Positions 53,972-63,738 are shown, numbered from the stretch's first letter. The stretch is 64,000 nt of DNA from Photobacterium indicum (GCF_003026215.1 NZ_PYOC01000001.1:558001-622000), one strand, 5' to 3'. The notes: a model not told the origin generated them from the letters alone. A program made the numbers and translations.

Positions 53972-55807
53972 GTGAGTAAGCCAATACTGTTAACGTCTCC
54001 AATTCTTTCGCAAATTAATGTCTTTCCCGTTAAATCGATTGCGGGTCTTAGCCAATCGCAAGTATGGGTTGAGAAACAAGGGATCTGTTTTGATCGCCGT
54101 TTCATGGTGGCTAAAAAAGACGGCACTATGATCACGGCAAGAAAACACCCTGAGATGGTAAAAGTGATGGCGACAATACAATCTCACGGTATAACACTGA
54201 GCTACCCGGGTCGTATGCCGTTGGTATTGAAATATGCTGATTTCTTAATGGAAGATACCAATGCTGAAGTGTGGGGCGACGAATTTAGTGCGTATACCAC
54301 AACAATTAAAGCTGATACTTGGTTCTCTTTACTGCTAGGTCAAGAAGTACAGTTATTGTATACGGGCGAGCAATCAAATCGTCTTCGCCCGAAGATTAAT
54401 CAGAATGTTAGCTTTGCCGATGGCTTCCCTTTACTAGTGATTAGTGAAGCGTCATTGGATGCGTTGAATGCCCGCAGTAGTCAGCAAAGTACAATGGCTC
54501 AGTTTCGCACCAATCTTGTTGTTTCAGGCACAGAAGCATTTGCAGAAGATAGCTGGAAACGCATTCGTATTGGTGAGGTTGAGTTCTTATCCGTTAAGCC
54601 GTGCTCGCGTTGTATTTTGACCACAGTAAACCCTAAAACAGCTGAATTTAATACATTGAAAGAACCGCTAGCCACCATGTCTAAGTTTCGTGCTGATGCA
54701 TCTGGTGATGTGTATTTCGGCCAGAATCTGGTCGCACTTAATGAAGGTGAAATCAAAGCGGGTGACATTATCGAAGTGCTCGAGACTAAGCCGAAAGAAG
54801 TGTATGCCGACAACAGTGAGTTGAATTTAACGTTAACCTGCGTTGAACGTGAAGATATTGCGCAAGACTTCTGCACGTTTTGGTTAGAGCCAGCAAAAGG
54901 ACAAACATTACCGACTTATCAACCTGGTCAGCATTTACCGTTGCAACTAGAAATAAATGGTGAGTACATTTCACGCCGCTATACATTGTCATCTAGCCCT
55001 TCTCGTCCTGGTCGTTATGCTATTTCAGTAAAACGTGTAGATGATGGGCGCGTATCGAATTGGCTACATGACCATTTAGCTGTGGGAGATACATTGGTGG
55101 CAGAAAAACCAGATGGTACATTCCACCTAGGTGCACACACCGATAAATTACTCCTGCTTTCTGCGGGCAGTGGCATTACACCAATGTTATCGATGTTGCG
55201 TTATTTAGCTGATCACAATCAAGTGCATGATGTCGTGTTCTATCATCAGTGCAGTACTCAAAATGATATCCCGTGTTTAGATGAGCTTGAATTACTTCAA
55301 GAAGCACATCCTCATTTAACCGTTCATGTTGTATTAAGTCGTAAAGATAAAGCTTGGAAAGGGTTATCGGGGCGTTTATCTGCTGAGTTATTGAGTCATA
55401 TTCCTACACTGGCTGAACGACAAGTGTTCGTGTGTGGTCCTGATGCGTTTATGAAAGAAGCTAAATCATTGCTCCTTGCACAAGCACTGCCCGAGTCACA
55501 GTATCACCAAGAAGCATTTGGACCGATTCAAATCGAAACTGGCGCAGAGAAAAGCGTCACGATCAGTATCGATGGCAATATATTTGAAGGTAATAACCAA
55601 AAAACGGTACTCGAGCAAGCAGAAAATGCAGGTTTGAAGATGGCGAACAGTTGTCGTGCGGGATTATGCGGCGCTTGTAAAGTAACATTAGCAAGCGGTG
55701 AGGTTGAACAACCGGATGTACCTGCATTGTTTTCTGGCGAAAAGGAAGAGGGGAAAGTACTTGCTTGTTGTTGCATCCCTAAAACTGATATTGAACTAAT
55801 AAGTTAA
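53972..55807 (+). CDS. MOSC-flavin reductase-ferredoxin fusion (YcbX-type plus Hcr-like)
   Basis: A 611-aa cytoplasmic redox protein in three parts. Residues 1-270 form a YcbX-like beta-barrel plus MOSC domain, with the molybdenum-cofactor cysteine in SVKPCSRCILTTV. Residues 280-515 form a ferredoxin-NADP-reductase-type FAD/NAD domain (RRYTLSSSPSRPG for FAD, LLSAGSGITPMLSML for NAD, VFVCGPDAFM). Residues 525-611 form a plant-type [2Fe-2S] ferredoxin with CRAGLCGACK and a later Cys. E. coli YcbX is a MOSC-ferredoxin protein that detoxifies N-hydroxylated bases but needs CysJ for electrons. Here the reductase is built in. The start is GTG 53972 with AAGGA 9 nt upstream. Confidence 0.88.
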   Translation: MSKPILLTSPILSQINVFPVKSIAGLSQSQVWVEKQGICFDRRFMVAKKDGTMITARKHPEMVKVMATIQSHGITLSYPGRMPLVLKYADFLMEDTNAEVWGDEFSAYTTTIKADTWFSLLLGQEVQLLYTGEQSNRLRPKINQNVSFADGFPLLVISEASLDALNARSSQQSTMAQFRTNLVVSGTEAFAEDSWKRIRIGEVEFLSVKPCSRCILTTVNPKTAEFNTLKEPLATMSKFRADASGDVYFGQNLVALNEGEIKAGDIIEVLETKPKEVYADNSELNLTLTCVEREDIAQDFCTFWLEPAKGQTLPTYQPGQHLPLQLEINGEYISRRYTLSSSPSRPGRYAISVKRVDDGRVSNWLHDHLAVGDTLVAEKPDGTFHLGAHTDKLLLLSAGSGITPMLSMLRYLADHNQVHDVVFYHQCSTQNDIPCLDELELLQEAHPHLTVHVVLSRKDKAWKGLSGRLSAELLSHIPTLAERQVFVCGPDAFMKEAKSLLLAQALPESQYHQEAFGPIQIETGAEKSVTISIDGNIFEGNNQKTVLEQAENAGLKMANSCRAGLCGACKVTLASGEVEQPDVPALFSGEKEEGKVLACCCIPKTDIELIS

Positions 55808-55839
55808 TGCTGGTTTCTCTGCTATAAAAGACGAAAAAG

Positions 55840-55874
55840 AAAGACCGATGTTATTTAGATATCGGTCTTTTTAA
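55840..55874. terminator. Bidirectional terminator between the MOSC fusion and the EEP gene
   Basis: A 10-bp perfect stem (aaagaccgat / atcggtcttt) with an 11-nt loop; T follows on the plus strand and TCTTTTTC on the minus strand. It lies between convergent genes. Confidence 0.85.
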
Positions 55875-55894
55875 TTGTGCGTTAAATTAATTCA

Positions 55895-56854
55895 CTATTT
55901 GGGCTGATCGCTTCGATGCATCGTCAGGTAAGTCACGATGGGGCGATGATCAGAACCTGCCATATTTATGAGTGCTTCCCGTTCACATATTTCTAGTGGG
56001 TAATGCGCCCAGAGATGATCAATCGCGATTGTTAAATATTGCCGTAAACCGGACCAATTCGGCCAGCTTGAGACAGGGTTACTTTTAAAACCGCCAAATA
56101 GGGCTTGATAGCGTTCGCTAGTCGAAGATAAATTAAAATCCCCAACAATAAGTTGAGCTGGTGAGGCATTATCGGTATCAAGGTAATCTTCCACTAAATT
56201 GTTCAATGTCTCCAGTAGCGCGTTACGTTCGGCCCATAACTGTGCATTACGTGGTGAAGGCGGGTGTGCGGTATACAGCTCAATAGGCTTGTATTTGGGA
56301 GGATGCCAAACACCATGGATGATTTGGTGACCAGCTTGAGTCGCAATGGTTTTCATATTAAACAGAGGGTACTGGCTCAGCACAAGCTGTCCGCTTGGAT
56401 ATCCGATTCTTGGTTGCCCGCCAAATTGGTAGGGGTACTGCGCTTTTAGTGCTTCTTTTAGCATGCTGCCATGTTCAGGTGTTGTTTCTTGGAACACTAA
56501 TAAATGGTGGGGGTATTGTTGTAAGTAATAAAAAAGAGGATCAAGGTTTGGGTTTTCATAACGTAAGTTGTACTGAAAGACTTTTAATGTCTGAGGGCAC
56601 AAAGGAAGGGAGCTCGAATTATCTAAAGGATGTACATAACCCCAGAGTAATAAAAAAGGTAGGCAAAATATAAATTGCAAAGTGTTACGCAAAAAGAGCG
56701 TTAAAATAAGTGCCAGACAATAAAATAAAAACGGTATAGCGGTAACGGATAATATATTTTCCTGCCACCAAATGTTAGAAAACAGCAACCCTACAACCCA
56801 GAACAGTGTTGGAATAGTTAATATTATAATCGATCGCAACGACAGTTTTCCCAT
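55895..56854 (-). CDS. Membrane-anchored endonuclease/exonuclease/phosphatase-family protein
   Basis: A 319-aa protein with three hydrophobic helices in the first 90 residues and a DNase I-like hydrolase domain after them. Family motifs are FQYNLRYEN (metal Asn), LLVFQETTPEHG (metal Glu), LYTAHPPSP (catalytic His), LIVGDFNLSS (Asp and Asn) and GSDHRPIVTYL (His-Asp pair). Members of this membrane-bound branch are of unknown substrate. ATG 56854 is preferred over a TTG 33 nt upstream. It is probably a single-gene unit. Confidence 0.85.
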   Translation of the reverse strand: MGKLSLRSIIILTIPTLFWVVGLLFSNIWWQENILSVTAIPFLFYCLALILTLFLRNTLQFIFCLPFLLLWGYVHPLDNSSSLPLCPQTLKVFQYNLRYENPNLDPLFYYLQQYPHHLLVFQETTPEHGSMLKEALKAQYPYQFGGQPRIGYPSGQLVLSQYPLFNMKTIATQAGHQIIHGVWHPPKYKPIELYTAHPPSPRNAQLWAERNALLETLNNLVEDYLDTDNASPAQLIVGDFNLSSTSERYQALFGGFKSNPVSSWPNWSGLRQYLTIAIDHLWAHYPLEICEREALINMAGSDHRPIVTYLTMHRSDQPK

Positions 56855-57272
56855 TCTGAAATAGCCTAATTCACCATAGATTATCAAAGAACAAAGCAGG
56901 AATTACGCCACATTTGCATAACGAATAATGGAGTGATTGAATAAAAGGCTTTGCGTAATTATCAAAAGATGAAAACTTTCATTATTTGCAATAAAAGTAA
57001 TCATGTCAATTTCTGTCGATACACCTTTTATTTATTCAATTTTAGGTTTCAATAATCAATTCAACTAATAGGGAGTGATGGGATTAAATTCCGTAGGTGG
57101 TGAGTTTTTTTGTATTTTACATCTGTTTTCTTCGTTTAGGTGAAATGATATACATTTTTAAGTGTAAAAAAATGATTATACTTAAAAAGTTATAATTGTG
57201 TTTCTGTGAATTGTGAATGGTCTTCGATATAGTGCATACAAAATAAAACGGTGTTTCTTAGGTGAGGGTTAA
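56855..57272. other. 418-bp AT-rich gap before the lipoprotein gene
   Basis: No gene, repeat or clear operator was recognised. The AT-rich stretch 57100-57200 with repeated TATA-like runs is the likely promoter area. Confidence 0.3.
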
Positions 57273-57854
57273 ATGAAATTCAAAGTATTATCAGCGTTGG
57301 TATTAGTGATGTTGTCTGGGTGTGATGCGGATGATGTGGCAGTTGCTGTTGCAGGGAAAAAGTTTCATTCTGACGCTGAGCGCATTCAATTTGCAGGGTA
57401 TGTAGAAAGCAGTACAGCGGCCTTCACACAGAAAGTATTAAAGGATTGTAATAAGACAGCGACGTGTGATTTTAGAGTGTCTATTGATCCGACAGGGAAG
57501 TTCTCATTTCATGGCAGGGTTGATGTAAAGAAAAAAGGTGATGAGCTTTTTGTCAAAACGAATAATAGCGATGTTATCGTTTATACCAATTTGAATTTTG
57601 ATAAAGATCTTAAGGTTGCCTTTAGTGATGATAACTCTGATAAAGAACTAGTGATTAATACAAAAACGCACAAAGTGAGATTTAATGGTACTTACACGTA
57701 TGACGACGATGTGTTTGTGTCTAAATCGACAAAAGACTTTACTTACAGCCCCGTAAAAATGGTTATTACTTACGGCGACGCGGATTTACGTGGCAGAAAA
57801 GAAACCTTTAAGTGGACGACGAATAATAATGGTGACGTTTCTTTAAAGAAGTAA
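57273..57854 (+). CDS. Putative lipoprotein of unknown function
   Basis: A 193-aa exported lipoprotein. The signal peptide ends in a lipobox, VMLSGC, with the lipidated Cys at residue 17. Residue +2 after it is Asp, the classical inner-membrane retention signal in enterobacteria. The mature part is charged, with two cysteines (KDCNKTATC) and many beta strands, and has no recognised domain. GAGGG precedes ATG 57273. It is a single gene followed by a terminator. Not recognised beyond lipoprotein status. Confidence 0.75.
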   Translation: MKFKVLSALVLVMLSGCDADDVAVAVAGKKFHSDAERIQFAGYVESSTAAFTQKVLKDCNKTATCDFRVSIDPTGKFSFHGRVDVKKKGDELFVKTNNSDVIVYTNLNFDKDLKVAFSDDNSDKELVINTKTHKVRFNGTYTYDDDVFVSKSTKDFTYSPVKMVITYGDADLRGRKETFKWTTNNNGDVSLKK

Positions 57855-57865
57855 CGTTGATATTG

Positions 57866-57916
57866 AAAAAAGGGTGGTGTGTATTTATGAGCATTTACAC
57901 TACCATCCCTTTTTAT
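57866..57916 (+). terminator. Terminator after the lipoprotein gene
   Basis: An imperfect long stem runs from aaaaagggtggtgtg to cactaccatcccttttt, with T on the plus strand and A/T on the other. It lies between convergent genes and may act both ways. Confidence 0.7.
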
Positions 57917-57951
57917 AACATTATAATTTTTTAGTAGGAGCTTCTAGTCCG

Positions 57952-59472
57952 TTAAAAAAAGCCCAATGGGTTAATATCGTAGCTGACTAAGAGGTTTTTA
58001 GTATTCTGATAGTGATCAAGCATCATCTTATGGGTTTCACGTCCGATACCGGATTTCTTGTAACCCCCAAATGCAGCGTGGGCAGGGTAGGCGTGATAAC
58101 AGTTCACCCAAATACGACCCGCTTCAATATTACGACCCATACGGTAAGCAAGGTTTGCATCTCGCGTCCAGACGCCTGCTCCTAATCCATACTCAGTATC
58201 ATTCGCAATCTCTAATGCTTCTGCTTCGTCTTTGAATGTTGTGATAGCGATTACGGGACCAAATATTTCCTCTTGGAATACGCGCATCTTGTTATGGCCT
58301 TTTAGCATCGTTGGTTGAATGTAGAAACCATTATCGAGTTCGTCATTTAACGTTGCCGCTTGCCCACCTATAAGTACTTGTGCACCTTCAGCACGGCCAA
58401 TGTCTAAGTAGCTAAGAATCTTATCGAATTGCTCTTGCGAGGCTTGTGCGCCAACTTGGGTGTCAGTATCTAATGGGTTGCCTTGTTGGATCACTGCCGC
58501 ACGTTCTATCACTTTAGCAATGAATTTGTCATAAACTGATTCATGAATTAACACTCGTGATGGGCAAGTACAGACTTCCCCTTGATTAAAGAAGGCTAGT
58601 AACATCCCTTCGATACATTTATCGAGGTAAGCATCTTCATGATCAAAGATATCAGCAAAAAAGATATTGGGTGACTTTCCCCCTAGCTCGACGGTTGAAG
58701 GAATTAAACTTTCGGCGGCACATTTAAGAATATGGTGACCCACATCGGTTGACCCCGTGAAAGCCAGTTTGGCAACTTTGTTGCTGGTGGCTAACGCTTG
58801 GCCTGCTTCACTACCGTAGCCATTCACCACGTTAAGTACACCCGGTGGAAGAAGATCGCCCACTAATTCCATTAATACTAGAATTGAGGTCGGTGTTTGT
58901 TCTGCTGGTTTTAGAACAATACAGCAGCCTGCAGCCAGTGCTGGGGCTAATTTCCATGCCGCCATTAGCATTGGGAAATTCCAAGGAATTATCTGACCAA
59001 CAACGCCGACGGGTTCAGGGAAATGATAGCTCGCGGTATTTTGGTCTAACTCTGCTGCAGAACCTTCTTGTGCTCGAATACAACCCGCAAAGTAGCGGAA
59101 GTGATCAACAATTAAAGGTAGATCGGCGGCCAATGTTTCACGTACGGGCTTGCCGTTTTCCCATGTTTCAGCAACGGCTAAGTATTCGAGGTTTTGTTCA
59201 ATACGATCGGCAATCTTTAATAATATATTTGAGCGTTCTGTGACACTTGTTGCTGCCCATGTTGCGCGAATATTATGCGCAGCGTCTAAGGCTAAATTGA
59301 TATCCGCTTCAGTTGAACGCGCAACCTGACAATACATTTGACCATTTACAGGTGAGATATTATCGAAATATTCCCCGCTGACAGGTTTTACCCACTCGCC
59401 ACCAATATAGTTATCGTAATGTGATTTGAACGTGATAACGGCGTTGTCTGTTCCTGGTTGAGCATAAATCAT
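57952..59472 (-). CDS. aldB: NAD(P)-dependent aldehyde dehydrogenase, AldB/ExaC type
   Basis: A 506-aa cytoplasmic enzyme oxidising acetaldehyde and related aldehydes to acids. Features are [20 protein letters not shown], the cofactor FTGSTDVG, the general-base Glu in [10 protein letters not shown], the catalytic Cys in [13 protein letters not shown] and the C-terminal [17 protein letters not shown] precedes ATG 59472. A near-consensus sigma-54 promoter lies about 80 bp upstream, and a sigma-54 activator gene is divergent, as for aco and exa-type systems. It therefore probably responds to acetoin, ethanol or another short-chain alcohol or aldehyde. Confidence 0.94.
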   Translation of the reverse strand: MIYAQPGTDNAVITFKSHYDNYIGGEWVKPVSGEYFDNISPVNGQMYCQVARSTEADINLALDAAHNIRATWAATSVTERSNILLKIADRIEQNLEYLAVAETWENGKPVRETLAADLPLIVDHFRYFAGCIRAQEGSAAELDQNTASYHFPEPVGVVGQIIPWNFPMLMAAWKLAPALAAGCCIVLKPAEQTPTSILVLMELVGDLLPPGVLNVVNGYGSEAGQALATSNKVAKLAFTGSTDVGHHILKCAAESLIPSTVELGGKSPNIFFADIFDHEDAYLDKCIEGMLLAFFNQGEVCTCPSRVLIHESVYDKFIAKVIERAAVIQQGNPLDTDTQVGAQASQEQFDKILSYLDIGRAEGAQVLIGGQAATLNDELDNGFYIQPTMLKGHNKMRVFQEEIFGPVIAITTFKDEAEALEIANDTEYGLGAGVWTRDANLAYRMGRNIEAGRIWVNCYHAYPAHAAFGGYKKSGIGRETHKMMLDHYQNTKNLLVSYDINPLGFF

Positions 59473-59551
59473 TGGTCGTTCCTTCTTATGCGTTTATACA
59501 AAAAATCATTATTGATACTTGTACTTATTTGTTTTTCTTCAAGTTATATAA

Positions 59552-59568
59552 CGCAAACAGTAAGCCAA
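59552..59568 (-). promoter_or_regulatory. Sigma-54 promoter of aldB
   Basis: On the minus strand TTGGCTTACTGTTTGCG matches the sigma-54 consensus TGGCAC-N5-TTGC with the required GG and GC dinucleotides exactly 10 nt apart. Transcription should start near 59541, leaving a leader of about 70 nt before aldB. Confidence 0.85.
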
Positions 59569-59697
59569 CTTTGAACTCTTGTTGTTAATGAAATGTAACG
59601 CTATGATTAACAAAAATTTATCATTTAAAAATAACAGGCAGGGTGACAGGAAAGCACAGAGACAAAGTGTTCAACTGTCTCTAAATGGCACACCCGC

Positions 59698-59718
59698 ACT
59701 GTTACAAACTGGAACAGT
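59698..59718. promoter_or_regulatory. Dyad near the regulator start, possible activator site
   Basis: actgtt (59698-59703) and aacagt (59713-59718) form a 6-bp dyad with a 9-bp spacer. It lies about 145 bp upstream of the sigma-54 promoter of aldB, a suitable distance for an enhancer site, and just before the regulator's own start codon. It is short, so assignment is tentative. Confidence 0.35.
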
Positions 59719-59724
59719 TACCCT

Positions 59725-61536
59725 ATGGATTCGTTACTTCACACTCAGCAAGAAGATTGGTTATCGCAATCTTGGCACCGAAGTCAGCAAGCTGGTTTAG
59801 ATGAGCAGCATCAGCCGGAGCATGTGCGCCTAGATAAAACCCAACTAGAGCAGCGACAACATATTGCTAATGTGCTGATCAAAACGGTTGAACAGTTGGC
59901 TGTGCCATTGTTTAACCAAATGTTCGCAGGTACAAACAGTCGCTTGCTACTAACAGATACTGAAGGGGTGATTATTGGCTCGTGGGGACAATCGCGATTT
60001 GAACATCAGCTAACAGGCATCGCGTTAGAATCGGGCGTGTGTTGGCAAGAGAGCCTAAAAGGGACGAATGCGATAGGCACTGCATTGGCAGAAAAGCGCT
60101 TTGTTGCTGTGATTGGCGATCAACATTTTATTCGTAAACACCGTTTTATCAGTTGCTCTGCTAGTCCAATTTGTACACCAGACGGCGAGTTACAAGGTGT
60201 ACTCGATATAACAAGTGAGCAACAAATTCACTCGCAACAAACGCAATTATTGATTCAAAATATGGTGCAAGCTATTGAAAACAGCTTACTTTGCCAAGTG
60301 CCGGAAGGTAAGTACCGTGTCGATTTGGCGTTTGATCAACATTTACTCAATAGTGGGTGGCAAGGTATCGTGATTGCGAATCAAAGTGGTCACATTGTTG
60401 CGCATAATGCAGTGGCTGCACGACTATTATCTGAATCTTTATTAGAATCGACCATTCTAGGCTGTAACATTGATCATATTATTCAGGCTGCCCAATCTTC
60501 TTTTATTTCGGCACAAGCAACGAATAGTAAAAGTAACGACTTGGTCTTTCGTTGTCAGTCGATCCAACCAGTAAAGAATCTCCGCTCTGTTATATATTCT
60601 CCGTCTTGCCCGTTACACATGGGAGATGACGTAATTGAACAAGCTTGGCAGCAAGCCTGTAAGTTAATTAATAAGGATGTGACGCTGCTGATATTGGGTG
60701 AAACAGGGGTCGGCAAAGGCGAGTTCATTAAACAGCTTCACCAATACAGTTTACGTAACCAACATCCTTTAGTTGCGGTAAATTGCGGTGCGTTACCACA
60801 AGATTTGATTGAATCTGAACTCTTTGGTTATGCGCCAGGGGCGTTTACTGGTGCCAGTAAAGAGGGTTATCAGGGTAAAGTGCGTCAGGCACATAAGGGG
60901 ATTTTATTCCTAGATGAAATCGCAGATATGCCATTGTCTGCCCAGTGCCGTTTGTTGCATGTATTGCAAGAAAAAGAAGTGGTGCCAGTAGGCTCGAATG
61001 AAGCATATAAAGTCGATATTCAAATTGTTGCGGCAACCCATAAAAGCCTTGCACAGCTTGTTGAATTAGGTGAATTTCGTCAGGATTTATATTATCGATT
61101 GAATGGTCTAATTGTTACATTGCCACCGCTACGTGAAAGACAAGACAAAGCGGAATTAATTGTAAATATTCACGCAAAACACGCTGAAAATAATCAAAGT
61201 TTATGTTCACACTTAATACGATTGTTAACGGAATATTCATGGCCGGGTAATATTCGAGAGCTCGATAATACGCTGCGTGTGGCATCTCTATTATCAGATG
61301 ATGCTGAGCAACTGACTATCGAGCATTTCCCCAATAATATTGTTACGCAGTTAGTATCAAATACGCATCAAAATTTATCTAACACGGCTGTAACGAAAGA
61401 TTTGAAAAGCACTGTCGAGGATGTATTGCTTGAAACCTACCATGCTAACCAAGGTAATATCAGTAAGACATCACGAATGCTCAGTATTAGCCGTAATACC
61501 TTGTATCGAAAATTAAAAAAACTGGGAATAATGTGA
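59725..61536 (+). CDS. AcoR-like sigma-54-dependent transcriptional activator
   Basis: A 603-aa enhancer-binding protein. The N-terminal sensor half contains a GAF-type domain (LLLTDTEGVIIGSWG, ESLKGTNAIGTALAEKR, CSASPICTPDGELQGVLDITSE) and a PAS-like stretch. The AAA+ domain has Walker A LGETGVGKGEF, the sigma-54 contact loop GAFTGA, Walker B ILFLDEIAD and the RQDLYYRLNGL sensor region. A Fis-type helix-turn-helix ends it (GNISKTSRMLSISRNTLYRKLKKLG). Layout and motifs match AcoR, which senses acetoin. It is divergent from aldB, whose sigma-54 promoter it should drive. ATG 59725 lacks a good ribosome site. Confidence 0.92.
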   Translation: MDSLLHTQQEDWLSQSWHRSQQAGLDEQHQPEHVRLDKTQLEQRQHIANVLIKTVEQLAVPLFNQMFAGTNSRLLLTDTEGVIIGSWGQSRFEHQLTGIALESGVCWQESLKGTNAIGTALAEKRFVAVIGDQHFIRKHRFISCSASPICTPDGELQGVLDITSEQQIHSQQTQLLIQNMVQAIENSLLCQVPEGKYRVDLAFDQHLLNSGWQGIVIANQSGHIVAHNAVAARLLSESLLESTILGCNIDHIIQAAQSSFISAQATNSKSNDLVFRCQSIQPVKNLRSVIYSPSCPLHMGDDVIEQAWQQACKLINKDVTLLILGETGVGKGEFIKQLHQYSLRNQHPLVAVNCGALPQDLIESELFGYAPGAFTGASKEGYQGKVRQAHKGILFLDEIADMPLSAQCRLLHVLQEKEVVPVGSNEAYKVDIQIVAATHKSLAQLVELGEFRQDLYYRLNGLIVTLPPLRERQDKAELIVNIHAKHAENNQSLCSHLIRLLTEYSWPGNIRELDNTLRVASLLSDDAEQLTIEHFPNNIVTQLVSNTHQNLSNTAVTKDLKSTVEDVLLETYHANQGNISKTSRMLSISRNTLYRKLKKLGIM

Positions 61537-61547
61537 TCTTCTATTGT

Positions 61548-61573
61548 TAATGAACAGCACCTGCTGTTCATTA
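61548..61573 (+). terminator. Hairpin after the sigma-54 activator gene
   Basis: A 12-bp perfect stem (taatgaacagca / tgctgttcatta) with a 2-nt loop, 12 bp past the stop. What follows is GTTAATTAAT rather than a T run, so the termination strength is uncertain. Confidence 0.55.
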
Positions 61574-61819
61574 GTTAATTAATATATGCCACCGTAAAAT
61601 TACAGCCTTTTTTCTATGAACCTTTCATGACCCTCTTATCTAGACAAGTGAACATTAACTCTGACTATTGCTCTTGTTTATTTTCTTATATCAACCGTTT
61701 AATCAGTATCAACAACTGCCCCGTACAATCTCTTCGTCACCTGCCTGACATATTTCATCAATAAAACATTCATCTTTTCCCTGCACTGTAGGTCTCGAAT
61801 CAGACTTGAGGTCAGGGAC

Positions 61820-62629
61820 ATGGACAACATCATTACAATTCGACATGTAAATAAAACGTTCGGCGGGAAGAAAGCGCTAGACGGGATCAATCTGGATATT
61901 AATAACTGTGAAATGACTGCGTTATTAGGGCCATCAGGCTCGGGGAAATCAACGTTATTACGTCATCTTAGTGGATTAGTCGTGAGTGATAACAACCCTC
62001 AATCCAGTATCAGTGTATTGGGTAAGGTTGTGCAGTCAAAAGGCAAGCCAAGTAAAGAGGTACGCACTTGTCGGGCTCAGGCTGGTTATATCTTTCAACA
62101 ATTTAACTTAGTGAATCGATTGAGTGTGCTGACTAACGTGTTGGTTGGCGCGCTGAGCTCTACGGCTAAGTGGCGCACGTTAACTGGTACGTTCACTGCA
62201 GAGCAGCGTTCACGTGCACTGAAAGCGCTAGAGCGTGTTGGCATGGAACAGTATGCAATGCAGCGTGTATCTACGTTATCGGGTGGTCAGCAGCAACGGG
62301 TTGCCATTGCGCGCGCGTTGATGCAGGAAGCCAAAATTATCTTTGCAGATGAACCGATTGCATCGCTGGACCCGGAGTCATCTCGTATCGTAATGGAACT
62401 GCTTGAAGATATAAATAAGCAAGAAGGTATTCCCGTGATTGTCACATTGCATCAGGTCGATCATGCCTTGAAATACTGTAGCCAAATCGTGGCATTACGT
62501 GATGGTAAGGTCTTTTATCAAGGCGCTAGTGAGGGACTGTGTGAACGGAAATTGGCAGAACTGTACGGTGCAAAACCGCAACCCGCACCAGTTATAGCGA
62601 TTCAACCTGAGTTAGCCCCATCTTTTTAG
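61820..62629 (+). CDS. phnC: Phosphonate-type ABC transporter ATPase
   Basis: A 269-aa cytoplasmic ATPase that drives uptake. Walker A GPSGSGKST, Q-loop YIFQQFNLV, signature LSGGQQQR, Walker B IIFADEPIASLD and the H-loop VTLHQVD are intact. The family-specific NLVNRLSVLTNVLVGAL and the C-terminal length match PhnC. GAGGTCAGGG precedes ATG 61820. It heads the phnCDE operon, with phnD 87 bp after the stop. Whether the cargo is a phosphonate, phosphite or a phosphate ester is open because no catabolic gene is visible. Confidence 0.93.
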   Translation: MDNIITIRHVNKTFGGKKALDGINLDINNCEMTALLGPSGSGKSTLLRHLSGLVVSDNNPQSSISVLGKVVQSKGKPSKEVRTCRAQAGYIFQQFNLVNRLSVLTNVLVGALSSTAKWRTLTGTFTAEQRSRALKALERVGMEQYAMQRVSTLSGGQQQRVAIARALMQEAKIIFADEPIASLDPESSRIVMELLEDINKQEGIPVIVTLHQVDHALKYCSQIVALRDGKVFYQGASEGLCERKLAELYGAKPQPAPVIAIQPELAPSF

Positions 62630-62716
62630 TCCAAGACCTTAAAGATGATTAGACATTATTTAACGCGATTTAATACCAACTTAGCTTGGTATAACAACTA
62701 TGCAGGGAAGGGAAAC

Positions 62717-63727
62717 ATGCTTCGTTCAATCCAGAAAGCGTTAGCCATACTGACTGTTTGTTCTGCGGCGATTAGTTCGTCGACAGTGTTCAGCCAACAA
62801 GCTATAGCGAGTGAGATGAAAACCATTAACTTCGGCATCATCACCACCGATGCACAGCAGAATTTACGCCAGCGTTGGCAGCCCATGCTGGATGATTTAA
62901 GTGAGGCTTTGGGCGTACCGGTGAAAGCGTATTTTGCCCCTGATTATGCTGGCATTATTCAAGCGATGCGGTTCAAAAAAGTTGATATGGCGTATTACGG
63001 TAACAAGTCAGCAATAGAAGCGGTTGATCGTGCTAATGCCGAAGTGTTTGCACGTTATGTCGGAGATGACGGGCTAGAAGGGTATTACAGCGTATTACTG
63101 GCCAACAGCGCGAATGACAAAATCAACAACTTGCAAGATGTGATCGATCAACGAGCATCACTCAATTTCGGTAATGGTGAACCCAATTCTACGTCGGGTT
63201 TTCTAGTTCCAAACTATTACGCTTTGGCACAAAACCACATTTCAGCCCACGACTTTAAACGCACGGTTGTTGCTGGCCATGCCGCCAACGTAATGGCTGT
63301 GGCGAATAATCAAGTGGATGTGGCGACCAACCACACTATGAACTTGGTTCGTATCAAGAAGAGCAACCCTGAGCTGTACAAAAAACTGAAGGTGATTTGG
63401 CAGTCACAACTGATCCCGTCCGATGTAATGACATGGCGTAAGGATATTCCTGAAGAAACTAAAACGAAAACCCGCGATTTCTTCCTGAGTTATGGCAAAG
63501 ATGGTAACCCGCAAGCACTGAAGAACCTTAAGGGGCTGTCGTGGTCGGGTTTTGCTGCAACGGATAACAATCAACTGTTACCTATCCGCCAAATGGAAGC
63601 ATATAAAAACTTGATTGAAACACAAGATAACCCGCGCTTAGATAATGATGAAAAGCAGAAGCGTATCACTAAAATTCAGCAGGAACTGGATACCTTATCC
63701 CGTCAGATTAATGCTGTGAAAGGGTAA
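62717..63727 (+). CDS. phnD: Phosphonate-type ABC transporter substrate-binding protein
   Basis: A 336-aa periplasmic binding protein. ATG 62717 is preceded by AAGGGAAAC and gives a signal peptide (LAILTVCSAAISSSTVFSQQAIA); a longer start at 62645 would bury it. The mature part has INFGIITTDAQQNLRQRW, VKAYFAPDYAGIIQAMRFKKVDMAYYG and NFGNGEPNSTSGFLVPNYY, where the Ser-Thr-Ser loop binds the phosphonate group in PhnD (family knowledge). The C-terminus is a charged helix. It is encoded between phnC and phnE, with a hairpin after it. Confidence 0.93.
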   Translation: MLRSIQKALAILTVCSAAISSSTVFSQQAIASEMKTINFGIITTDAQQNLRQRWQPMLDDLSEALGVPVKAYFAPDYAGIIQAMRFKKVDMAYYGNKSAIEAVDRANAEVFARYVGDDGLEGYYSVLLANSANDKINNLQDVIDQRASLNFGNGEPNSTSGFLVPNYYALAQNHISAHDFKRTVVAGHAANVMAVANNQVDVATNHTMNLVRIKKSNPELYKKLKVIWQSQLIPSDVMTWRKDIPEETKTKTRDFFLSYGKDGNPQALKNLKGLSWSGFAATDNNQLLPIRQMEAYKNLIETQDNPRLDNDEKQKRITKIQQELDTLSRQINAVKG

Positions 63728-63738
63728 TTATCACTGTT

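Noticed and set aside
61611..61635. A PhoB box upstream of phnC (CTATGAA and TCATGAC with a 4-bp spacer)
   Set aside because: Spacing is right, but too few bases match the CTGTCAT consensus to support it.
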